From NCBI GenBank assembly GCA_007258455.2, contig VDFB02193867.1:565471710-565535709 (forward strand): DNA of 64,000 nucleotides, given 5' to 3'. The translations under genes were made by a program, and so were the position numbers. This DNA is from Sequoia sempervirens. Taxonomy: Eukaryota > Streptophyta > Pinopsida > Cupressales > Cupressaceae. Below, piece by piece: positions 36,961-45,735 of this stretch (position 1 is its first letter; each line of letters begins with the position of its first letter). Below the pieces are notes generated by a model. That model did no database searches and was not told where the DNA came from. It saw only the letters and a list, made by a program, of their open reading frames with translations.

Positions 36961-37257
36961 ATACTAGTATTTTCATTTGAAAATTTAAGCCTCCCGAGGG
37001 AGTAGATAAGGCTCTAGATATTAGGCTTCCACTTCTCACCCTATTACTCCTTACAGGTGATATAGAACCTATAAGTCTTATTCTCCAGATACCAAGGCAT
37101 GTAACTAGGAGTACTAGAAATGGCCCCTTGAGGATGCTCTTGTTTGAATTTTGGGCATGAAAATTCCAACTTCTTTCTTTGGCCTAATTTTAGAAACATT
37201 TCTAACTTCTAATCAAGTAAGATTTTTCAGTCCCACTGGGTGTGCTAGAAAAAGAAC

Positions 37258-38687
37258 TATTGATCATCAAAGCTTGCACCTCTCTAATAGCCTTATAAGA
37301 AATTCAGTGAGTGGGGAACCAATTTGTGCCTCACTAAATACCTCTAGGATTTTTATAGAAAGTTAGCTCTTCTTTGAGTTGGGAGAAAAGGTAGAAGGAA
37401 ATGTAAATATAAAACATAAAAATGACTATGTGCCAAAGCTTTTACAACATTTCAAACTCAATTTTTTTCCTATAAATGATATAATAGACACAGAATGCCA
37501 CAACCCTTCATTATTGGGAAGAGAATGAGCAACAAAGGCTAAGTACAAGCACAGTGCAATCTTTCAAATCTCCCCATGAGAAGCACTCATTAAGGTTTGA
37601 TCAAGCATGTAAAGCTCCAAAAGTTAACAGAAACATTTAGAAATTGTAGAAACCCTTTCTCTTTTTATAGCATAATATGGAAAAACAACAACCTTTAAAG
37701 AAAATGGAGAAGTTCAACAGACATAATCTAATTTCTGAAAGTTATTATTATATCATAGAAGCCTACAACATGAAAATCAACTAGACTGGAACTATCAAAT
37801 TAAACTTAACAAATTATTTTTATTATGAACAAAAACATAAAGAAGAAACTTGACAAAGGCCATAGCATGCACAATTTCAAAGGTTTCTTCTAGACAGATC
37901 ATACTTAAATATCAAATGAGCATAAAAACAAAGGTTGAATGCCAATCCAATAATAGTTTGAGTTAAAACAATATAACATGCCAGAGAATAGTAATGTTTT
38001 GTAAACCTTAAACTTATGAAAATATCTCTAAAACTAAGGAAAACTAAAAGAACTTTCGAAAAAAATTCTTCTTTGAGTTGCCGCCTCCTATTTATAGCTG
38101 AAAAGAGAAAACTGCCGCCAACATTCCAAAAGAAAACACTGCCAAATGCCTACATCTGATAGCTAATAATCCGATCGTAGATCTTGATTAGATCATGGAA
38201 ATCCTTACTCATTAATTCCCAATTGCCTCATTAATGTCCTTTAGATATTTAGCAAAGACTAAAATCTTAAAATAATCAAATCTTAAAAACAACTTGGCAA
38301 AATCTAATCGAACAATTACATAGATTGATGGTGCCAAATTGAAGGTTCCAACCTGAAAGCAAGAAAGACCTAGCATGCAACAACAAACTCCATCCAAAGA
38401 TATCACTCCTTAAAAGTGCAGCTTTCCCAAAGCAAAGAGATAACGTGTTGAGTGGGTGGGGAATCTCAGATTTATGAAAATAGCCCTAGAGAAAAATCCT
38501 ACCAAGCTGACACGTGCCCCGGCTTTCTCCCAAAAGGAAGACGATAAACAAAATTTGTGCAGCCACCACGTGGAGCATTACGTGCTTTTAAGAATAACTT
38601 TTTTACTTTAAGCACGGATTCATCTTGAAGCCAAAAATGTATAAAAGCCGAAAACTAAAAGAAGATTAAGCAAAAAATTGCTTTAAA
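37258..38687 (-). repeat. Right LTR of D (5' LTR in coding sense)
   Basis: Aligned with 23881-25310 at equal length. The minus strand starts TTTAAAGC (one change from TGTAAAGC) and ends CAATA. TATAAAAA at 37679-37672 leaves about 400 bp to the LTR end, a normal R-U5 size. About 10 bp inside, the minus strand reads TAGCACACCCAGTGGGAC, similar to the TGGCACGCCC-type primer sites I recall from Tat elements. Confidence 0.9.
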
Positions 38688-39133
38688 GATACCTTGAATG
38701 ATGTCTTGTAATGTAAATTTGTAGTCTAACATGAAGTGGCCATGAAGAATGTAGCTCTTGATTTTGAATTGGATATGAAACAATGCTTAACTTGGATGTC
38801 GAATGCTACATCACAACACTAGCTCAACAACATGCTTGATGCATTATGTCTTTGACATGATAAGGGATCTTGAATTGCTACAACAAATGATGGAGAATTT
38901 TTCCATTGAATGCTTTAGAAATGCTCTTGAATTCCCTTGAATACTCTTGTAATCATAAACTTACTATTAGGAATGCTCTCTTGAAAGTCTTAGGTGGAAA
39001 ATGAGTGAAATAACCTTGTATTTATACTTATTTATGCCAAATTTCTTGAAATTACAACACTATAAGCTAATGTTAGATCTAGAAAGATAAAAACCCGCCA
39101 AAAAATGGATTTAAATTAGGTCTTGATTAGAGT

Positions 39134-39167
39134 GGGACTCATACACCCAAGGTGGCGTATGAGTCCC
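39134..39167. repeat. Hairpin cassette, AB right LTR
   Basis: GGGACTCATACACC and GGCGTATGAGTCCC around caaggt, with one mismatch in the stem. Confidence 0.85.
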
Positions 39168-39247
39168 AGTGGCTCAAAACTAGGGCACAAACTCCAAGAC
39201 AGGTCCTAATTAATGTGAAATTCAATATCAAGTCCCAAAGCCTAGGT

Positions 39248-39281
39248 GGGACTCATACGCCCAAGGTGGCATATGAGTCCC
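39248..39281. repeat. Hairpin cassette, AB right LTR
   Basis: GGGACTCATACGCC and GGCATATGAGTCCC around caaggt. One C/A mismatch relative to a full stem could pair as G-U on the other strand. Confidence 0.85.
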
Positions 39282-39721
39282 AAACCACTAAATCTAGAAT
39301 GCATGACCAAAAACACTAAATTGTGATTGGTTGTTTGATAAATGTTGGGATTATCTCCAGAAAAATGCATTTAATAAGGCTTGTGGGTGCAAAATAGGGC
39401 CAATTAAGGCATAAATAAGACCAATTAATTAATAAAACCCTAGATTAGTGTGAAAGTGTTAGGATACACTTTACAACACCCTAAATAAGGCACCATTAGG
39501 TCCATTAGTTTACAAGGGCCCTAAACTTAATGTGAAGGTGTAAATAAATACACTAAATTAAGACAAAATTAGGTCTATTTAGCTTTAAAAGGCACTAAAT
39601 CTAACGTGAACGTGTAAAACACATTACAACACTAGATCAAAGCAACATTAGTTTTATTTTAATGTTAATCATTCCCAAATTAAGTGTGAAAATATAAAGA
39701 ACGACATTTTTCTACACTAGA

Positions 39722-40150
39722 ATATTTTATTAAATTATTTAAAATAATTAAAATATTATCTAAGAAATCATTGAAATCTTAAGAATGAGAATATGAAATA
39801 TGAACTTTCCAAATTTAAAATTATTTTAATATTTGTATTTAATTATATCATTAATCTATTAAAAAATAAATACCTTGAAAATAATATTTCTCTAAATCTT
39901 TTATTAAGATTAAAAATAAATTGTATACATTTATTACATTTATTATAGGAAAAGTTTATTTCCCTTCACAACTATGAAAACAAAAATTTGCTCAATATAA
40001 TTTATAGAAAATAAGTGAACCAGTAAACACTAAGCAGGCTCGATCTCATCCGAACTGCATGGAGACGCCATTTTCATTTTTAAGTAGCTCACCATACATC
40101 GAGGATATACATAAGAGACGGTTCAGCCATCCGACCAACTCACAATACAG
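39722..40150 (-). other. AT-rich 3' flank of the laccase gene
   Basis: Between element AB and the laccase stop. It holds an AATAAA on the minus strand at 39960-39955, 191 nt past the stop codon, as a candidate polyadenylation signal. Nothing else is recognised. Confidence 0.6.
39955..39960 (-). terminator. Candidate polyadenylation signal of laccase
   Basis: AATAAA on the minus strand at a normal 3' UTR distance from the stop at 40151-40153. The flank is AT-rich, so a chance match is possible. Confidence 0.45.
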
Positions 40151-43100
40151 CTAGCATTTGGGTAGATCAAAAGGAGGAGGAGGCAATTTATCTGAATCTC
40201 TTGGCCCATCCTCTGTAATAAATACCATGTCAAAACCAAGTGCTGAATGGGATTCAAAGTGGCAATGCATCAGCCAAGCTCCTGTTACATAACAACATAG
40301 AGAAATTGACTATAATTTGGTTGTTGAGAAGTGAAAGGGATTTTTAACTAAACTAAATATTTACTGGTACAGTTGACCGAGGAGAAAGATCAGTGTTAAC
40401 GACTAAGTACAATAAATGTAAGTGAACTATTTATATCATAATTCTTATGAAATATTATGGGTCAATCTCAATCGACTCAAAACAGAATGCTAATGTTATT
40501 ATAAAACTAATTTGCCTCAATGGGAAAACAACAATTGTAAATGAAAATATATAGAGTTGAAACTAGCTTACCTGGGTTGTTGGCTATAAATCTAATTGCC
40601 GCCCACCCACCAGGAGGAACTCCGTTGGAATTCATCAATGGAGGATCTACCAAATTAAATTTTGCAGGATCCGTGTGAGAATCATAGTTTCCAAAACCTT
40701 GCCCCACAACATAAAAATTATGGCCATGAAGGTGTATAGGATGATCCTCTATTGTAATAATCCCGGTATTCTGAAACACTATTTGCACATTACTATTAAA
40801 TTTCAGAACTTTTACTTTTGTTCCTAATTCAGGTCCCCAAAGACTCAATGGCACAGTTCCTGTGTAATCATATACTACTGGAGGATTATCAGGAAAATCT
40901 GTGGTAAAAACTCCTCCTATACCAAAATAGTAGGCCAGCAAAATAGAGATATTTGGCTCAACGAATGAAATGTTATTAAAAGCTCCAACAGCTCTTCCGC
41001 CGTAGAGACCTGCACATGAATTGTTTGGACAGCTTATGAGTGCCAAGCCCTCCGTTATTAACATTTCTACGTCAACAATCTGTGGTACTGATGGCATTTG
41101 ACTTCTCAGATTCCTACTGATTTTCTCAGTTATTAACATGTCCACGTCTAAAATCTGTGGTACCGAGGGATTGAGACTTCTCAGATTGCTACTGAATTTG
41201 ATTGCCGTTGCAGTATCATTAAATGCAGGAAGAGTCGGCAGCACAGGTACAGACGTATTACTGGAATCTTTGTATTGCAATATTGCAGTTGTTGTGGTAT
41301 TTACATAATCAGCACCTAGAGGTTGGCTGTTGTATACGCGGGTAGCAATGTAAAAGAGTCCCGACTGTTGGGAAGTTGTGATGAGAATATCCATGGTGTT
41401 ACCTGGATGTGTCAGCAGTACATCGGTTGTATATGGTTTTGTATACTCGGCATCCACTGCCACAACAGTCATCAGGTGGTCAGCAATTTTGAAGAAGTAC
41501 GAATGAAGCATCACACAGTTTACGATCCTCATTAGATAAGTTTTCCCTCTCTCAACCAAAAACCTCGTAGTGTCTGCATTCAAAATTCATTAATTAAATA
41601 ATCATATCTTCACAACTACTATAACTTAAGATATACTTTAAAAAATCTAATTTTTCATTGATGCGCACAATTTGCAGAGCAAGGGAAGAAATCCCCCGGT
41701 TCGCCATTGATTGTGGACGCGTTGGAGTCGGTTGGTACAGCTCCTGTTCGAATGGCATTAGCCAGCACATCTTCTACGTTTGCATTCCACCATTCACCTG
41801 CATCGCAATACCCAGAACAAAAATTATATTGAAATTCGCAATTGGGAGTAGGTAATCTTCGCTTTTGCTATTCCAATTATTCCAACGGTTTTTTGTTTTC
41901 ACTTATAGATTCTTAGATTTTACGTTTTACTTTGAATCTTAGTTATTAGGTCCAAGCTACGATAGATTTAATTTCGACATATAATCTAATCAAGGCGAAA
42001 GCTCCGTGGAGTGTCTATGTAATCAATAGTTGATTGATACACTTAACCAAATAAATCAAAGTAAAATCATTTTAGACAACATACGCCAAAAATATTAGAT
42101 AGCAGCAAGTAAGAGCTCGTCAATGCAGCTCATGCATACGTAGCCTGTAGTACGTGGGAGTGAGACAATTTTGGTTTCTTGGCCTCGCATTCAAAAGTGA
42201 AATTACATTATGTTATTTTCTACCAGTTGTATTGCTAAAAAGTATAATAGATATGTTTATAATATTTTGGTAGATATGTTTACAATATTTTGGTAGAAAA
42301 AAAATTAATTAAGTACATTGAGTTGGGGGATTAGGTTATTTGATGAGTGAGCATTTAAAATTGGTGGATAAAAAATTGAATAAAGTAATATACAGTTATA
42401 TTGAAATGGAGATAATTTTGAGGTAAGAAGTAAATATATAGAAATACATTGAGAAATGTTACAGGACGTGATATTTGGTGTGTTTCCATGAAACTCTTTA
42501 ATAACAAATTCATTAAACATTGCGTTGAAAGAAACACAGATGCCCTATTCCATGGACAGATGTGTTCATGGATCAACTATTCCAAGGGATCACTAAGTAA
42601 GTAAAGTTGCCACACAGATCCAAATTAAAGCGGCAGCCCTATCAAAATAGGCTGCCTCAAAAATTGATATTACATAGATCAGACAGATCTTCTACATAAC
42701 ATTCGCATATGCCTTTTACTAAGAATTTCAAGATAAGGGATTTGAGTGGGAAAGAGCAACCTACCTAAAATAATAAGAATCTCAGCATCTGGTTTGGGGA
42801 AAGGATAGTCGATTCCGGGGCGGGGTAAAATAAGCAAAGCTCCATGCACAGTAGATCTCAGATATGTGATATGTGCATGCCACCACAGCGTCCCTTCCTG
42901 TCCTCTCACCGTAAAATTGTAGGTGTAGTTATTCCCAGGAATGATCGGACATTGCGATACGTAGGGCGTTCCGTCTGCCCAGCAAGATTTGAGCTGCGTC
43001 ACGCCATGCCTGCAAAATCATAAACAGTAAAAACCACTACCATATTTTATTATTAAGCCAAAACTTGAATAGATGAAAATTTGAACAGCCTTGAGTCTTT

Positions 43101-43442
43101 GTTACCAGTGTATAGTAACATTATATGGTGCATTGTTCTCCACTTCAACGACCAGATTATCGCCTTCGTGAACGGTTATAGTCGGACCAGGAAGCTGTCC
43201 ATTGACTGTTACAACCGTCTGAGTGTTACACAATTTAGTGACCTTCTGTGTTCCAATCTGTAACACAGTTAAAAATACAACTTAGACCTCAGGCTTAACA
43301 GAATGCTTAGACTTCACTTGATTATTAAAAAACTGCTCACAGTAAATTTGTGGTGCACAATGGCTCCAGACGCTGCCCATGGGGATACGAAAATTAAACA
43401 GACAAGCACCGCAAATTTCAGCACACTTGACAACCCTACCAT
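40151..43442 (-). CDS. Laccase (secreted multicopper oxidase), six exons
   Basis: Exons on the minus strand: 43442-43341, 43257-43106, 43009-42765, 41797-41669, 41573-40572, 40281-40151. All introns are GT-AG. They join to 1761 nt, 586 residues plus stop, with no break. Residues 1 to about 26 form a signal peptide, so the enzyme is exported to the cell wall space. Copper ligands are complete: HWHG (84-87), WWHAH (127-131), HPIHLHGH (487-494) and HCHFESH (549-555). It would oxidise phenolics such as monolignols with O2 as acceptor, but the substrate is inferred from the family. The donor of exon 4 (GTGCGC) is weak but keeps the frame. Oddities are a tandem 25-residue duplication (339-388) and Phe560 at the type-1 copper axial position. 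It is the only intact gene seen. Confidence 0.93.
41038..41187 (-). repeat. 75-bp in-frame tandem duplication in laccase exon 5
   Basis: Residues 339-363 and 364-388 are two copies of a 25-residue unit ([18 protein letters not shown]... and [18 protein letters not shown]...), with 17 identities. Other plant laccases have one such segment at this place, ahead of the conserved cysteine-containing loop. The copies have diverged, so the event is not recent. Confidence 0.9.
41798..42764 (-). other. Laccase intron 3, 967 bp
   Basis: The longest intron of the gene. It contains no gene. A two-copy direct repeat of about 22 bp (TTTGGTAGATATGTTTA type) lies at 42240-42300. Confidence 0.75.
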
Positions 43443-43484
43443 GATTAACTTCTTTCTTTTATTTTGTTCACGAGAGCAGTAGCG

Positions 43485-43492
43485 TATTTATA
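43485..43492 (-). promoter_or_regulatory. TATA box of laccase
   Basis: TATAAATA on the minus strand, 43 bp ahead of the ATG at 43442, inside the near-palindrome GCGTATAAATACGC. It implies a very short 5' UTR. Confidence 0.6.
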
Positions 43493-44869
43493 CGCGAAAA
43501 GTAGTTCACGAGAGCTTAATTTTACTGTTTTTAGGTAGTTTTCTGTCATTTCTTAACCACTGATAAGTTCAATATTAGAAAGCCAATTTGTTTGGATTGT
43601 CCCTCTGATACGCATTGCCCGTGAGCACAGACACGTAAACGTGTACATTCCACCAAGCCGTACTTTTCATACGTGTTGTTATTATACTAAATACGGCACA
43701 GGCTCAATAACATTTGCTGATTCAACATTTTCTCCGTAAATCTGTCTTGTGGCAAAAACAATTATTTTGGAAGATCCTAAACAGTCTGCCCAGTCCGGGT
43801 TATCAGTCGTCTTTGTTATTCTTCGAGCAAAACAAATTATTTCTTTGTCATTTCAACTTCAAAAAATCAAAAGTCGCGGTGTTTGATGGGTTGTTTGTCC
43901 AATTAGGAAGAGTCAGAAATCTTAAAAGTCTTTTGATGGAGTTGCCTCGTAAATAATGAGTTCCGTAAAATATTGGTACTAATATTGTTAGGTATTAGGT
44001 GTTGATTTCATTCAAAATGCGTCATATTGAAAACATATATTTCCTTTCGGACAATGAGTGTCCCAAATACTTGTACAACTATTTTGAACAGGATAAAAAT
44101 GTTTGTTTTTTCTTTAATAATATCATCCCTGAATAATAATAATAAGGGTTTAGTTAGTGAGATCATAGATAGGGGTCTTATTCTTACCCTTAATGATTAA
44201 TAGCTAGTGTTCATCAAGAGACTTGAACGCTAGATTATTTATATAATCAATAAATTAATCATTGCATCATGTGTTCATATAATTATAATCTATATTTAAA
44301 TATGTTAAGAGATTGATAAACAGTTTTTGGATTTGATTTTTAATTCTTGTTTAACAAGATGTAACAAAAAGAAAAGATTTATATTGATATTGATAGCATT
44401 TCAACCCAACTTGTGTCATTAGAAAGATGATAAATACATCTAAAATTATGAAATTACATTCAACTATGTTAACATTTTCAATTAACAATTGGGATCAAAC
44501 TCCATGACAAGTCATTAGGATGAAGAAAAGTGGATCATATAATGTGATCCAAAATATTGGTAAAATATATTAACTTGATTGTTAATTATGATCTCATGGA
44601 AAATAATTATGTTGTAACTTAACTTCAACACAAAAATTTGAGGCTTAAGATATCTAAAATATGTAAGTGATCCTTGAGTAGAGTTGCAAATCTATTATAT
44701 TATACCATGTTTTCTAAATGAAGAATAATATATTAAGCAATGAATTACAGTTACTCAATATACTTGTTTGGCTTCGAAATTATTTGAATAATATATAATG
44801 AAACAAATAATATTTTATCTTTTTTAGACTATACATTATGTTAATAAAATAAAAATACAAAAAATTGGA
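43493..44869. other. Upstream region of laccase; no gene
   Basis: It holds an inverted repeat around ACACGTAAACGTGT near 43632, which contains two ACGT cores such as those bound by bZIP proteins. No clear AC-element (ACCTACC type) was found. Beyond about 44000 it is AT-rich without recognisable content. An 80-codon open frame at 43714-43956 has no family features. Confidence 0.5.
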
Positions 44870-45735
44870 ACTAGATGGTTGAGCTCTGATCGTGAAACAC
44901 CCATAACAGGTATTTTTCAAAATTTTGACCCACAAAAGCGCCATGGCAAAGGTTTCCAAGGTCTAGAAGAAGACTGCATAGTGGTAAAAAAATCATCAAC
45001 ATCAAAGACAATTCAAGGGCCAGAGTCATGTAAGCCCTTCTCCAAGGACATGGAATAGTGGGAAGGGTTTTGCGGGCCGGCAAAGCTTGCATTCTATCAC
45101 GAGTAGTCAGGTTAGTTCAAAAGTTGGGGACCCACTAAAACTATTTCAAAGGTATTAGAAGGTGGGAAGGGTTGTGCAACTTTTCTAAATAAGATCCCCA
45201 TCCTGAAACTAAGCCCATATGGTGCCCCCTTTAATCCTCCTTTGCCAAGGAAACCATGATTTCAAAAGTCTACTAGAAAACTTGTCAAGAAACATAATAA
45301 GGAGAACTCCAGCCCTAACTTTAAAAAAAATTATACAAACCCAAGATCTCAAATACAACATAATGAGGTGAACTTTCCAATTAAGAAATGCAAAAAAGCT
45401 TAGGAAAGTCACAAAAGCTCGAGAGGCGTCATCTAGGTAACATTCTCGAAGGAACATCTTAATTTACAAATCAAGGAGCTTCAACAAAGATCTATTATAG
45501 GTAAGTTTGGAATCTTAACCCTACCAAAAATGTTTTAATTAAATGGGTTGATGACCATTGGGTGGAAGTCAATAAAGTTCATTACATAGATAAGGACAAG
45601 GGGTCTTTTATTGCTATTTTTTTCCTACAAGGGATGTTGTCTTCAAAGTGAAGGCATGGTTCTTGCAAGGTGTGGGAGTATATATTCAACTCTGGGTCCC
45701 CAACTTTATCCCTTCACCTATAGTTATTGTAGACA
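44870..45735 (+). pseudogene. LINE ORF1-like (DUF4283-type) relic
   Basis: The plus strand near 45540-45730 reads KWVDDHWVEVNKVHYIDKDK and, one frame over, RDVVFKVKAWFLQ and IQLWVPNFIPSP. The latter has the Trp...Gly...Trp-x-Pro-x-Phe spacing of the DUF4283 domain common in plant LINE ORF1 proteins. The upstream part is degenerate. The relic ends where a probable LTR begins (45728). Confidence 0.5.

Larger units (their letters stand above)
23881..38687 (-). mobile_element. Element D: large Tat-like Ty3/gypsy retrotransposon, 14.8 kb
   Basis: The LTRs are 23881-25310 and 37258-38687, both 1430 bp. Perfect target duplications gatac lie at 23876-23880 and 38688-38692, inside AB's right LTR. The coding order on the minus strand is gag, protease, a second RNase H, reverse transcriptase, RNase H, integrase, then 5.6 kb with a long unknown sense ORF and an antisense ORF. 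A second RNase H and extra ORFs beyond pol are hallmarks of the plant Tat lineage. Stops and shifts are everywhere, so it is dead. Confidence 0.9.
6331..39721 (-). mobile_element. Element AB: Ty3-like non-autonomous LTR retrotransposon with nested insertions
   Basis: The left LTR is 6331-8186 and the right LTR starts at 23039 and resumes after insertion D to end at 39721. The flanking 5-mers are gtatt (6326-6330) and atatt (39722-39726), one transition apart. On the minus strand the LTR is TG...CA, although the right copy ends GA on the plus strand by one change. A primer site, TGGTGAACC, lies on the minus strand at 23035-23027, and a polypurine tract GGGGGCTAAA abuts the left LTR at 8187-8199. 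After removing C and D with their duplications the element is about 8.8 kb. That still includes solo LTR J, so AB itself is about 7.75 kb. No RT or integrase is present. Confidence 0.85.
38693..39721 (-). repeat. Right LTR of AB, second part
   Basis: Collinear with about 7180-8186. It contains the TATA box at 39019-39026 and hairpin cassettes at 39134-39167 and 39248-39281. The end reads CTACACTAGA where the left LTR has CTACACTACA. The AB element ends 429 bp beyond the laccase stop codon. Confidence 0.88.

Noticed and set aside
41669..41697. Alternative exon-4 donor sites in the laccase
   Set aside because: Only the GT at 41668-41667 joins exon 4 to exon 5 in frame with family-like sequence on both sides. 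The other GTs shift the frame or drop conserved residues.
43714..43956. 80-codon open frame upstream of the laccase
   Set aside because: No family features, no promoter or splice context, and a length expected by chance in AT-rich DNA.
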